NCBI GenBank assembly: GCA_025201345.1
Contig: JAIXMG010000001.1
Coordinates: 1,922,001 to 1,986,000 of the forward strand
Reading direction: 5' to 3'
DNA from: Thamnidium elegans
Taxonomy: Eukaryota > Mucoromycota > Mucoromycetes > Mucorales > Mucoraceae
DNA: 64,000 bases
Below are positions 1-11,946 of the stretch, piece after piece. The notes below the pieces were generated by a model. The model was not told the origin of the DNA. It did no database searches and worked only from the letters and a program-made list of their open reading frames with translations. The position numbers were made by a program, and so were the translations under genes. The first letter of the stretch is position 1; every line of letters begins with the position of its first letter.

Positions 1-66
1 AAAAGGAGTTTCTTTCGTACAATTCGCATCGATAAACTTGCAGGAGCGTTGGTAATTTATAATTAG
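1..66 (+). other. Possible C-terminal end of a gene entering from the left edge
   Basis: Frame 1 is open from the first base to a TAG at 64-66 and would encode 21 residues ending ...LAGALVIYN. The stretch is slightly less A+T-rich than what follows. It is too short to identify and may be chance. Confidence 0.15.
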
Positions 67-1020
67 ATAAAGAAGAAAAAAAAATGAAGAACAATACATA
101 TTAGCCGTGCTCTACTTTTCGCTAGGTAATACAAATTTGCGAATAGAGTAATAATAGGCGTAGTAGCTTTAGTGATCAATAATAACAAATGATTTTCAGG
201 TAGAAAAAATGAATGTTTTAGACAGAGAAAAATATTGGCTGACAAAGAGTTTTATTACATAATAATCAAAGGGTTTTCGCATAGTTATTTAGTAGTATAC
301 GTACTGGCTATATCCGAACACCAAGTTGTAAATAGAATTAAAATCTGTTCTTAATTGTTTAAACCAGTAACAAAATACACGTATGTTTCTATATTACGAC
401 GTCACTAAACTTAATGTACAAAATGTGGTCAATTACTAAGTACATGGATACCTAACTCCTAATATAAATGTAAGAGACAAGTGACTTGCTGCAACTATTA
501 CACGCTAAATTTAGCCATATTTTCTTTATTGCTCGCAGGATTATTGACAAGTCTTAAAAAAAAAAAAAAAAAAACTTGTACATATGATTTAGGGAAGTCG
601 GGTTTTATACATAGATAGGGAGTAGTTGTTCCTTTTGAACAACAAACAAATAAACAATAAATTTAAATCTGTTACTGTCACGACATCGGCATTACTCTTC
701 TTGTAGAAACAACTAAATCGAGCAGCTTCGGAGAAGTAATGCGAGTTTACCAAGATGTTAATTTAATAATTTCATACTCCACGCACTTGTCAATATTTTA
801 ATATTTTGAGTTATGTGTGTGAGCTGATAATAGATTAAAATTAAACACATGTTATATAAACAATAATTAGCAGATTCGTGACAGCCGTCAAATTAGTTTT
901 CTTATACAATATATTTGCAGGCTAAAATACAGGTTTTATTGTGTTTGGTTTGGGGGAATATGGAGAAGGGTGCTTCTTTTTTTTTCTTTTTTTTTTAATT
1001 TGGGATTCTAGTACAGGAAA
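67..1020. other. Intergenic, A+T-rich, no gene seen
   Basis: About 950 bases with poly-A and poly-T runs (for example near 556-574 and 977-996) and frequent stops in all frames. It contains the 3' flank of the PP2A B'' gene. No RNA gene or repeat recognised. Confidence 0.5.
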
Positions 1021-2976
1021 TTAATTCGTAATATGTTGGTGCAAACAATCCAACGTGGTATGCTCTTGTGTGTTTTCATAATATTTAGTTTTTGAGTTAT
1101 ATGAGGTAGGGTGACTTAATGTTCTTTCACAAGTTTCGTCCTCTGTATCTTGTTTTTCAGGTTCACTAGATTCAGGTACAGTGGAGTTTATATAATCCGG
1201 GTCATGTAAATCTGGAGTTTGAATTTCTGAACGGAATGAATTACTTGAGGTAACAGATAAGGAGTCGCTTAATCCATCGTCACTAGAATGACTAATTTCA
1301 TCATTTTCTTCATATTCTTGTGGTTCTTCATACTCTTCTCTACAAAGAATATCATCTTGTTCATCTAATGAGTTTACATAGTTTTCTTCTGATATAATAC
1401 GATTATATTCAATATCGGCATAATCAGTCCAGTTACTATATAATAAAAACGCATGAGAATAAGGTTTATAAATTCACACCAAAAAAAAGAAAAAAAAAAA
1501 AAAAAAAAAGACATACCATAACACAGGAAAACCTAAATCATCGCGAAGTACAATAGGTTCATAAAGTGAGTCTTCATCATTTTCTTGTTCATACATTTTT
1601 TGTTCACGAACTGATCCCTCTTGGTGTGCTTCATGAACTTGAAATCTATCATAATTGATAAATGTATCAAAAAACCTTTCGGCCAAGTAGCCGTTCTTTT
1701 TTAAATCTTTTAATGAGAATTGACCGGGTATACGAGGTTGAATCAAGTCGTTCCTAAATATATATATAAAGAAAGGTTACTATTAAAAATAATAATATTG
1801 TATTTGGAAAAAGAGGCTTACATTTGGCGTATAATATCTTCAAACTGAATTGTTCCATCTACTTGTGGATTACCAAAGAAATTTTGTCTATATAAAGAAG
1901 TTAGAAACGTGATTTAGACTTTATTATGCAATTTTTACTTTGTGTCTTGATCTTGCCAGAATTTACTAAGTTCATATGCGGATAAAACCTCATCACCATC
2001 GACATCTAAGCATCGAAACCTAAGTTTCTTTTTGTAAGTTTTATTGTTATTATTACTATTATTATTTTATATTACCAATATTCTATTGCTAAAGGTGTAC
2101 TCTTATCTACTTCTGATAAAAAGAACCCTAAACAAAAAAAAAAAACAAAAAAAAAAAAAAAAAAAGTTGTTAGTCGATTTACATTTTTCAAATATGTAAG
2201 GTGACATAAGCTAAAAGCATAAATATTATGAATCAAACTTACAAATAAAATCAAAGTAGGTCAAGTACGGAGCTGGATGATCTTGTGCTGAGTCATGGTC
2301 CGAAATAATTACTCTCGGCGTATCCGTAAATGCCATGATCCGACCATTTTCCATAATTCTTTCAATGGTTAAACCAGTTAAGGTACCCATATTATAGTTA
2401 TTTAAATCTGTTTCTGTTAAAGCTAAATCATGATCTGTATCCAGGGCCCACAGTTTGCAGTATAAAACATAAAATTGTTTATAAGAAAATACATTATGAA
2501 TCTTAATAAAAAAAAGTTAGTACAATATGTTTATAATATAAATAAAATAGGCTTTTTTTTTTCTTTTTTTTTTTTTACTTACAGCGTATAAATCAATAGA
2601 AGGATCTAAAGATCGCAAGACGGATGCGAAATCAGATTTATGAAATTGTTTTAGTGATAATTTTCCCGTAGGACAATGTGCGTCATAAAATATTCTACAA
2701 ATGACAGTTTCAACTATAAATGAGAAAAATATTAGTATAAGCTTCTTCTTTATATATAATTTTATCTTACTGTATCTTTCTTGAAACGTAATATTGTTCT
2801 CTAGGAATTGTAATGCAGGGTGATTTAATACAATATCTTCCAGAACGGGTAAAAAATCATCAGGAGTGATACAGTTAAATTCTGGTTTTTTTAAAATGTA
2901 GTAAATAAGTGAATCGGTATCATTATAATCGTAATCTTTTGTTAAGAAAGTCCAGTTACTATTAAGAGTATAAGTC

Positions 2977-3012
<36 letters not shown>

Positions 3013-3183
3013 CTTTTACTCTTCAAATTGTTCTAATGTGATACAATCGCTCGGTTGATCTTGCGTGGCTCGGAATAATGCAAGGTTCATATACCTTGGC
3101 AAGGAGCAAATTTCGGTTACTGCATGAAATTCGACCTGTGTTAAATAATCGACATTTGTGAATAAACTAGAAACCTTGTCCTG

Positions 3184-3224
<41 letters not shown>

Positions 3225-3367
3225 AAGAAAAAAAAAAAACTTTGTACAAAGTGTTTATTTTATTGGTCCGTTCATACCAAAATAATTTCATGGTTGAGTT
3301 TGCTGATCATGTGTTGGTTTGAAAGGCTTTTATTTGGAAAGTAAAATTGTGTAAATTGTGTTGACAT
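1021..3367 (-). CDS. PP2A B''-type regulatory subunit (PPP2R3A/B-like, EF-hand)
   Basis: Regulatory B'' subunit of protein phosphatase 2A, which directs the PP2A core enzyme to substrates. The start at 3367 gives MSTQFTQFYFPNK; the FYFP motif is typical of the family N-terminus. Exon 1 is 3278-3367 and exon 2 begins at 3180. Later exons carry the diagnostic stretches NDTDSLIYYILKKPEFN, LTPDDF-like 'ITPDDFLPVLEDIVLNHP', an EF-hand-like 'CLDVDGDEVLSAYELSKFW', 'IPGQFSLKDLKKN' and 'FFDTFINYDRF'. The C-terminus after the conserved WTDYADIEYNRI block is an acidic, Ser-rich tail ending at the TAA at 1021-1023. At least eight exons; several introns hold homopolymers of 20-38 nt (2979-3012 T, 3184-3221 A). 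All exons join in frame with GT-AG borders where I checked. The family call is firm; the exact exon set in the middle is approximate. Confidence 0.88.
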
Positions 3368-3777
3368 AATATTTATAAGTAATATAAAGAAAAAGAAAAA
3401 GAAAAAAGAGAAAGAAAAACAAAAAACAAAAAAAAAAGGATATTTAAAAGAAAAAAAAAGGGGGTACGACATCTTTTTTCTCAGCGGGGGATCATCTAGC
3501 ATTAAACTTTACAATTCGGAGTTGGACCTTTTAGAACAAGAACAAAACAAGTCGTCGTACAAGACCTGAAAATAATGTTCAACAAGAATGTATTACATGT
3601 AGCTGAAAAAAATTTTTTTTTAAAAAAAGTTACTTTATGGAAATTATAGCAACAATAATAATAATAGTTTCTTTAGTACTATATAAATATTTATTATTTA
3701 ATTCCTTTTGTATTAGTTTTTTCTTTAAAAATAAGGTGATTAAAAAAAATACATCTATATATTTTAATATCTCCTCT
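3368..3777. other. Intergenic between PP2A B'' and pantothenate synthetase
   Basis: About 410 bases with A-rich purine tracts (3386-3460), containing the 5' flank of the PP2A B'' gene and the 3' flank of panC. A Met-initiated extension upstream of 3367 would read through low-complexity Phe-rich sequence and is not credible. Confidence 0.4.
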
Positions 3778-4987
3778 TTAATCATCTAACTCTACGTCCA
3801 AGCAAATGTTATCGATGAGACGTGTCTTTCCAACGTAAACAGCCATACTAATCACACAACCATCTTCTTTAGGAACATCTCCCTTTATCTCATTAAGGTC
3901 CTTGGCTGAATTAATCGAAACATAATCCAACTTAAGTTCCCAATCTTCAGTTTCTTGTACTTGTTTACGTGCATTTTCGATCAAATGTATACCAGCTTGT
4001 AAAAGTGTGGATGCATCACGCGTACCCGATCGATATAAACTTTCCATATGCTTTAAAGACTGAGATAACACAAGCGCATACTTCTTTTGAGATGGAGACA
4101 AGAAAACATTACGAGAAGATAATGCTAATCCGCTTTCCTCTCTTACAGTAGGACATATATGCATCTTGGTAGGGATGTGAAGATCCCGAATCATATCACG
4201 AATAACAAAGCATTGTTGAACTAAGTGCGTGCATTAGCTCTCTTATTGATATCGTCACATTTTTTTTTTATTTTTTTTTACTTACTATCTTTTTGTCCGA
4301 AAAAGGCATGTTCAGGTTGAACCTAAAATAATTGATTGGTATCTTCTTTTTTTTTTCGTCTCCCTCTAAAACTAAGCTAACTTACGATATTCAGGAATTT
4401 TGAAACGACCGTCGCTACACCACGGAAAAAATTGGGACGTGTTGTTCCTTCCAATTGCTGAGAGAGACCCAAAACTTCAACAAATGTACCTTTTTGCTTA
4501 GAAACATCTAATTCAATACCAGCGGGGTACATTTCATGAACTTGGGGTACAAGGACGGCTGAAGTCACGCCGGGACCTAAACTAGCCAACTTCTCTAAAT
4601 CACTTTGTAAAGTACGAGGATAAGTGCTCAAGTCTTCAGTAGGTGCAAATTGAGCAGGGTTTACGAATACAGTAAGCGCAACATGATCACAACGTTTCTT
4701 GGCAGCTGTCACTGTAAACACACACAAAATAGGTTGGTATCCTCTTTATTATTCTCTCTATTATATTTACCTAAAGCAAGGTGGCCTTGGTGAAGAGCGC
4801 CCATAGTAGGTACATACCCAAGTGTCTTTTGTTCTAATAAAAGACTACGGCGCCATTGCCTGAAATCGGCAATCTTATTAAAAACTTTAATCCCAGGGGG
4901 GCACTTGACTAATAACAAGGAGAAGGGTTATATTCTTTTTTCAGGGCCTCTCATGTCCTTTACGTTCGAAAACTTACTTGCACTCAT
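3778..4987 (-). CDS. panC: Pantothenate synthetase (pantoate--beta-alanine ligase)
   Basis: Condenses pantoate and beta-alanine with ATP to make pantothenate, the CoA precursor (yeast PAN6). A 10-nt first exon (ATGAGTGCAA, 4978-4987) is followed by an intron 4909-4977, giving [13 protein letters not shown]. Visible motifs: the HIGH-type nucleotidyl-transferase signature in [35 protein letters not shown], the [10 protein letters not shown] block, and [13 protein letters not shown] near the C-terminus. Four introns, all GT-AG and phase-consistent. Stop at 3778-3780. It is divergent from the TMEM70-like gene, sharing about 280 bp of 5' sequence. The gene is complete with no broken motif. No N-terminal targeting peptide is evident, so a cytosolic location is inferred. 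Confidence 0.93.
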
Positions 4988-5267
4988 ATTGTAAGTGAAA
5001 TGAGGAAGAAGAAAAAAAAAAAACTAAAAATCACAATTCATACACCGTCTCTAAAAAAAAAAAAAAGTTTTTTACTCAGCGTAAAGTGTTCATGGATTGT
5101 AGCAAACTTGCATTACATAAGCATAATATGGCAACAACAAAAGTTTCCATGACAACCAGGAACCAAAATGTAAAAAGGGTCACAATTGATAGCCCGAACA
5201 CCCTAGCTTTTACGAGAAAACTGATTTTTCTTTTTTTTTAAAAATTATTTTTTCTGTATATTTCAAC
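4988..5267. promoter_or_regulatory. Shared divergent promoter region of panC and the TMEM70-like gene
   Basis: The 280 bases between two divergent start codons. A- and T-runs lie next to both starts. No convincing TATA box or factor site could be assigned. Confidence 0.35.
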
Positions 5268-5953
5268 ATGTTGAGAGTTACTAGTCAAACTGGATTAAGA
5301 GGAGCTTTTGCTCGTCAAAGTTTATACAGCACCCAAAAAGCTTTCGCTAAAAGAAGTTTGACTTCTGAAAAGGTTGAACCTGTCACTATTTATAATGGTC
5401 CCCTTGCTAATGTAGCCAAAAAGTTGAAGTTGTTCTCTATCACTTCTCTTGGTCTTGGTTTCGGTATCTCTCCCTTTATCTTTGCTATCGATGTTCCTGT
5501 CCCTTTTGTTGCTAAAGCTGCACTTGCCGGTGCAGGTAAGAACACACACACACACAAAATTATAACTGTCATATACTAATTTTTTTTTTTTTTTTAGCTA
5601 TTGTTACTAGTTCCGCTTCCACCGGTTTGATTCAATGGGTTATGTCACCTTATGTCACCAAAATCACCATGCCCAGCAACACCAAGGAAGACGAATTACC
5701 TAAAGAATTAACTATCCATACACTTTCATTCACTGCTAGAGATCATGCAACTACTGTTCCTTTGGATGCACTTGGACCTGCCAGTCGTATTTTCACTAGT
5801 TGGATGGTTACTGATCCTACACTTGCTACTGGTCGTATTGGAGCCAAGACAGCTAAACCCAAGACATTGTTGTATATTCACCCCGAATTATGTGAAGAAG
5901 AGGGTATTATGAAGAGCATTACCGATCATACTGGTGTCGGTAAAGGGTTCTAA
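5268..5953 (+). CDS. TMEM70-family mitochondrial inner-membrane protein
   Basis: A 207-residue protein from exons 5268-5535 and 5598-5953; the intron holds a (CA) run and a poly-T tract. The N-terminus is basic, Ser/Arg-rich and lacks acidic residues (MLRVTSQTGLRGAFARQSLY), as in a mitochondrial presequence. It then reads IYNGPLANVAKKLKLFSITS, a signature of the TMEM70/TMEM186/TMEM223 group, followed by two hydrophobic segments (about residues 60-85 and 88-108) forming a hairpin. TMEM70 in animals helps assemble ATP synthase and complex I; a similar role here is inferred from family membership only. The C-terminal half is soluble. Converges on the PAS kinase 140 bp downstream. Confidence 0.78.
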
Positions 5954-6092
5954 AAAAAAAGTGTATTAAAAAAAAAAGCTTGTATATATACCATTAGAAC
6001 AATAAAAAATAAAAATGTTTTTTATTATACACAAAAAAATATATATTTATATATTTATAAACAAATCTACATACAAAATACAAAAAAGTTAT

Positions 6093-7954
6093 TTAACAAT
6101 TTAACCAAGGATGAGCCAGCACTTGATGTATATTAATTCTTTTATCCACATCACGTTCCAGCATTTTACTGATAAGATCAACTGAACCTATTAAAAAAAG
6201 GGGGGGGGGCGTTTAGAAAGAAGTTACACCAAAAGACCTCATAATTTTACCTTCAGAGAGTACAAACGGTATTCGTAATTCTCGACCCATAATTTCATCA
6301 ATATCATAAAAGGGATTTTCTCGGTACACAAGAGTGAACAATAAAATGCCGAGAGCCCAAACGTCCTGGGGTTTACCCGAATAGGTATTTCCACGCAATA
6401 TTTCGGGGGCGGCGTAATCTAACGTGCCTACAAAGGTTTCATATTTCCTTCCAGGTTTTAAGTAGGCCGCACTACCAAAGTCAATTAATCTTAGGCCGCC
6501 TGTGCTTTGGTCTAGTACAACATTTTCGTCCTTGATATCTCGGTGTACAATCTTGTTATCGTGCAAGTGTCGCACACCAAGCGAAATTTGCTTAAACATG
6601 TGCTGAATGGCTGGTTCTTCAATATGGTTATTTAATTCAATGTAATCAAATAAGTCCATACCGGCTCCATGTAAACCCATTACAATATAATAATGATCAG
6701 CATCTTCAAAATAATCCACTATATATATATATTTTTTAGTTATTATTGGTTTTACAAAAAAAGAAAATTTTTATAATAGTACTTACACATATCACCTAAA
6801 TTCTCATGAGGAGTTTTTCTCAGACTATGTAATATATGTATTTCAACGGGCACAGTTCCGAGTTTCCGGTCTCTTGTCCAACAGTCGACTAGAATACGCG
6901 ATTTGATAACATACTTGATCACAACTTTTTTCTGTAACGTATATATAAATAAATTATAAAATAAAGATAAACCATAAAAGGAAAATTACCTGAGTTGGAT
7001 CATTCTTTTTTACGGCCAATTTTACTAGACCGTACGCACCTTGACCAAGACTACTGAGAATGGTATAATCATCAATGGTGGTAGCATTGGTTTGAGCAGA
7101 ATAATTTATTTCTTGTTTCTCTGTAGGTTTCTCTGGTATAGTCGGTTTCGGAGCAGGTGGCGGTGGTGTAGTTTGTTGTTTTATTAATTTTTGAGGCGTA
7201 GATAAAAGGTGGTGGTGACCGAACCTATTGAACACTATTTCTCTATCAAAAGAAATCCAAAGAGCGAATTCTTCTTCATCTGACTCAACTAATTTTAATT
7301 GCAGTTGAACTTCAAACGGAGAACCGTCTCTATGAATAGCGGTCAAGACAGGTAGTGGTTGATTATTGGGGGTATGAGTTAACCGTTTATTCTGTAGTGG
7401 AAGTGTATGCGTATCTTGAATTAATAACTTTCTACAAATGATATTATTCATAATTAACCCGGGTTGTAGTAAATCGTCTCTTTTTAAATTATAAAGTAAA
7501 GTTGTAAATTGAGGAAGTAAAATGGAAATGTTTTTTTGTAAAAGGTCTTGTTGAGAAAAGCCGAACAAATATTTCACAAATATATCGTTGCAACCTTCAA
7601 TTATACCATTCTTATTGACTGTCATGAGACCAGCGATCACTGGAATAGATGTAATCCGGACTGTGTTTTTCTCAGTACGTGCTATAATTGGAAACTGTGC
7701 TCCACGTTTGGTTGCACTACCGAAGAACCGCAGTCTACTCATGTCTTCCTTCCAATCATCCCTATCGAGTGAGGGTACAAGGATTGTCAACGATTTTCCC
7801 AAAAGGTCTTTTGCATTATAATCGTACAAGTCTGTCACACTTTCTTCATCCACTACTGAACGAATGATACCCTACATTTTTGGATTACGTTACTCAAACA
7901 GAAAATAATAAAAAGGTATACATATATATATTATACATAAAGTAACCGGGATAT

Positions 7955-8001
<47 letters not shown>

Positions 8002-8860
8002 ATACCTCATTTGTCACGGTTAATGAAATTGAACTTTCATATACTTCTTCAAAAATCCAAATAAATACAGAAGAACCGGATTCATTTAATTTTTCTTTTA
8101 ACCAGAGAGAACAAGACGATGTGGTACCATCTAATTTTACAATTGGTATCTATTTGTAATATACGTTTATATAAAAAATATTCTTTGGTTACAATAGATT
8201 CTAATTATATACAAATATATAAAACGTTACCACATTGCCGCACACAAGTACCATACCGCCAACATGCTGGGCGTGTATGAACTCATTTCTTCGTTTCACA
8301 ATGATAGTTCTTAACCTATTCCGGTAAGTAGGTTCGATTAAATCCATTACGGATTTACCTACAAGTAACATTTGTTGTTGCTGATTCATTTGAGGGTGCA
8401 AGTGACTGACAAGCACATCCTGAGCTACACTATTGGTTAGTATAATACGCCAGTCATCATAAGTAGTCAAAATGGCTTGGTGCTGTTGTTTCAGCCTATT
8501 ATGTAAATGAGGTACGTGTATATCTATATCTTCATCTTCTTCATCATCTTCTAAAAGGGTATTTATGATGGTAGAAGAAGAACTCGTGGTGGAACAAGAC
8601 GATTTTGGTGATGATTGAGACAATTTACGAAAATGACAAGTGGGTATAGGACTGCCTACTGTCCTTGGTTTACGATCCAACAATGGCTTGATTTGATGGT
8701 GCCCAGGTAAGGTACCATGTCTTGCACTCGAGAATCGAAAACTGTGTAAAGATTCTTGAGGAAATTTTGTAATTTCGTTTTGAAACTCCTTATTGCAAAC
8801 TTGATTTAATTCTTGATTGTGTAATTCTCGAAATCTAATTAGCCCTTCTGCAGTTGGCAT
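6093..8860 (-). CDS. PAS-domain serine/threonine kinase (PASK / Psk1-Psk2-like)
   Basis: A nutrient- and metabolism-sensing kinase; fungal Psk1/Psk2 act on sugar partitioning and translation. The start at 8860 gives MPTAEGLIRFRELHNQ. A Ser-rich, acidic linker is followed by PAS-like sequence (YDDWRIILTNSVAQDVLV; then GLMTVNKNGIIEGCNDIFV in a second PAS). The kinase domain starts at DDYTILSSLGQGAYGLVKLA (Gly-rich loop), with KKVVIKYV (catalytic Lys), HRDIKDENVVL (catalytic loop), LIDFGSAAYL (DFG) and GTLDYAAPEIL (APE). The C-terminus, ENPFYDIDEI followed by LRIPFVLSEG and ending HPWLNC-stop at 6093, is characteristic of PASK. At least six exons. Introns contain a 43-nt T run (7957-7999, poly-A on the gene strand) and a 10-nt G run (6200-6209). 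All catalytic residues are present. Confidence 0.9.
7957..7999. repeat. 43-nt T homopolymer in a PAS kinase intron
   Basis: On the gene strand it is a poly-A run starting 6 nt after the splice donor GTATGC. Confidence 0.9.
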
Positions 8861-9479
8861 AAAATCATCTCTTTTACAGGAAAAAAAATAAGGGAAGGGT
8901 GTGGTTAGCTATATTTGTTTTGTAGTAGAACAAAGTCTAGTATACTACTTTATTGTAACACTGGTATCAATTACAGTATCAACGGTTGAAACTAATGATG
9001 TACTATGTCCTACTTTGAATCAATTAAATCAATTTTTTTTCTTTTTGATATATTAATTTTTTTTTAAAAAAAAACTAACTGCTGCCTTTATTCGAAAAGT
9101 TACTTGTTCCCATAGTAACCCTATACTAATTATTTTATTGTTAATGTCAATTCATTAACGATGGTCAATCATTTACTTGTTTTTTTTTGTGTTATTTTTA
9201 AAAAGAAAAAAAAAAGAGAGGAAAAAAAAAGGAAAAAGAAAAAGGGGGAGGGGGAGGGGGTGAGTTTATAAGGTTGATAGGGTCTGTGATACAAAAAGGT
9301 TCTAATCTTTTTATCTTTTCTGTTTGATTGGTGTAATGTACTGTAACAAATAAGTTTTCACCAATCATCATACATGATGCATTATATCATTTGTATCGTG
9401 ACCTACTTGTCAATTATAGTTTCATGCGTTTTAGTATGATCCCTTTGGATGATATATATAAAATTTTATTTTATTTAGT
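8861..9479. other. Intergenic, purine-rich tract, no gene
   Basis: About 620 bases. 9200-9260 is nearly pure A/G (runs of gaaaaag and ggggagg). It holds the PAS kinase 5' flank and the phosphoserine aminotransferase 3' flank. Nothing else recognised. Confidence 0.4.
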
Positions 9480-10812
9480 TTAATGTTTCTTTTCAAATTC
9501 AAGCATGTATTCGATTAAAGCGTCAACATCTTCTTCAGGCAAAGCATTGTAAATAGAAGCACGTACACCACCTACAATAATATAAAGAATTGTTAATATA
9601 TCAAATCATATATATATATATATATATATATATTTAAGACATTTACCAACTGAGCGATGTCCCTTGAGTTGATGCATATTTTTTTCTTCGGCTCCCTTTA
9701 AAAATTCTTTTTCCAACTCCTCTGTTGTTAAATTGAAAACAACATTCATATGACTTCTGCAATCCTTTGCAACAGGTGAGGTATAAATTTTAGAATCATC
9801 AATGACCTTGTAAAGCTTTTCTGATTTACGGTTATTGGCCTTTTGAATGCCATCTAATCCACCTTGTTCTTTCAACCATTCTAAAGTTAATCCGACCATA
9901 TAAATAGCGAATGTAGGAGGTGTGTTATACATAGAATCATTATCGGCTGCTGTTTTAAAATCAAGCATCAATGGACGAATAGGTCCAACATTTAAATCGA
10001 CTAATAAATCATTACGAACAACAACAATAGTAACACCTGCAGGTCCCAAATTCTTTTGTGCTCCTCCATAAACAATACCAAATTTGGATACATCAATAGG
10101 ACGTGACAAGAAATTAGAAGAAACATCTGTCACAAGAGGAACGGATGCATCAATTTGAGGAATTGATTGAAATTCAACACCGTGTACAGTTTCATTATCA
10201 CAATAATAAACGTAAGCCACATTATGCTTTTTGGCATCTGTCAATTTCCATTCGGAAGCAGGAGGAATTACACCAAATTTACCGTTGCTTTGCTTTACAT
10301 TGACAGCGCGGTTGACGCGAACAGGGTTACCAATCACGGTAGGAATTAAACGTTCAGCTTCTTGTGCTGCTTTGGAAGACCAAGCACCAGTAACAAGATA
10401 ATCTACAACAATTTCCTCACCTTCTTTACCGGCTTGTTTTAATTCTTGTTGTTTGGTTGCAACCAAGTTATAAAAGACAGAGGCAAATTCGGTGGTGGCA
10501 CCACCTTGCATAAAGAGAATAGTATAGTTGGAAGGAATCTTCATTAACTCAGTTAAATCTTTTTTAGTCTTTTCGAGAATAGCACCGAAAGGTTTAGAAC
10601 GATGTGACAATTCCATAACGGACATGCCAGTTCCGTGAACATTAAGGAATTCCTTTTGCGCCTTTAATAAAACAGCTTGAGGACTACGAAAATTATTTAT
10701 TTTTATTTTATTTTTCTGTTGTTAGTATCTTTCTTCTTTTTATATTCTACAATTTGATGATATATTACATTTTAGCTGGGCCAGCACCAAAGTTAAGAGC
10801 GTAAGTAGACAT
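9480..10812 (-). CDS. serC: Phosphoserine aminotransferase (serine biosynthesis)
   Basis: PLP enzyme converting 3-phosphohydroxypyruvate and glutamate to phosphoserine, the second step of serine synthesis (yeast SER1). The start at 10812 gives [15 protein letters not shown], split by an intron after AAAAT (donor GTAATA). It continues [12 protein letters not shown] and [16 protein letters not shown], the usual N-terminal substrate motif. [18 protein letters not shown] is the phosphate-binding region, and the PLP lysine is in [18 protein letters not shown]. The C-terminal exon after a TA-repeat intron (about 9575-9647) reads [20 protein letters not shown] and ends FEKKH at 9480. Length is close to the family's usual size of about 390 residues. 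Complete; divergent from a PPR gene 1.1 kb away. Confidence 0.95.
9606..9634. repeat. (TA)n microsatellite in the last intron of the phosphoserine aminotransferase gene
   Basis: About 28 bases of uninterrupted alternating T and A within the intron between HRSVG and GVRASIYN. It is non-coding; a reading frame through it would give a poly Tyr-Ile tail. Confidence 0.8.
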
Positions 10813-11946
10813 AGTTTTTGTAATAGAAAAAAATATGGAAATTTAACCAGCAACAACAAAAAAAAAAAAATAGATTTTTTATTTATATTTCTAGGTGTGA
10901 CTTTAGAAATTATGACACATCTTCCATGATCGCCTTTTTTATCATTTCTTATTCGGGACTGGAAATGAGATGAGATGCGAAATAAAGTGACGAAAAATGA
11001 CCCAATTCCTATATAGGAACACAGCATTTGCATTCACAAGGAAAGTCTTTATCCGCTCCTATTTTAATAAAAAGAGAGTTACGCTTTTTTAATAAAAAAC
11101 TATTTTGTATTTTGCATTGATCTATTTATCGGATCTAAACATAAAAAGGAATAAAGTCAGCTCACGTTTTTTTTTTTTAATTGCTCTTTATCCTTTTCGT
11201 TTTCAAAGTTCATGTGCTGTCAAAACAAATAACCCATAATATTTATTAAAAGCTACAGTCCGATGCAGTAAAGTCGTTGGAAGATAATGATTGACAAAAC
11301 GTAGCTTCGTACTTTTTTTTAAGGGCATTTTTTTACAGATCTTATCTAACCTAGATATCGGAGGCTTTTTTTAGAAGGTTTATGGTATGCAGTAATTTAT
11401 TTTTCTTGTATGCGATACATTATTTTAGTACCAGCAAAAACAATTTATTCAAAGTTTTCACTAGCGCTTATGATTCAGTAAATATTTTTCAAAAGAACGT
11501 AACCTAGGCAACTAATTTTATTCGCGAAAAAAAAAACCTCTTGATGTTGCCATAGATATTAATTTGCTGTCAAATATGTAGTCGATCAAATACATATTTT
11601 ATATCGATGCAAACTGAACCCTTGAAGATCCATAAAAGAGTATTACCTAATAAAACGATTGCAGATATATAGTTATACTTTGTTTTTTTTTATGTTTTTT
11701 TAGTGTTAATTTTTAAATTAAAAATAAAAGTGAACTGAATTCTAGAATTCAGTTTTGACATTTTTTTGCATGAACCCCAGAGCGTAACTTTTTACATTGC
11801 ACAAACTGACTTAACCAATCAGCCCCGTTATCATACCTAACGCCGACGTCATCTCACGCTCATATTTTTGTAAATAGTACGAGATTTAATCTTTTTTTTT
11901 TATTTGAACAATAACTTACACTAAAACAAATCTCCTTTCTTTTCTA
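10813..11946. promoter_or_regulatory. Divergent promoter region between serC and a PPR gene
   Basis: About 1.1 kb. Near the PPR side there is a CCAAT-type box (accaatcagcc, about 11814-11824) and a CRE-like core (gacgtcat, about 11845-11852), about 120 and 95 bp upstream of the PPR start. Pyrimidine runs precede both starts. Site functions are inferred from sequence resemblance only. No gene is supported inside; a 97-codon minus frame at 10740-11033 is a shadow. Confidence 0.35.

Noticed and set aside
3272..3502. N-terminal extension of the PP2A B'' protein upstream of Met at 3367
   Set aside because: It would add a Phe/Ser run encoded by a T-rich tract; the conserved FYFP region fits the start at 3367.
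5322..5572. Minus-strand Cys/Lys-rich frames over the TMEM70-like gene
   Set aside because: Shadows of exon 1 and the CA-repeat intron.
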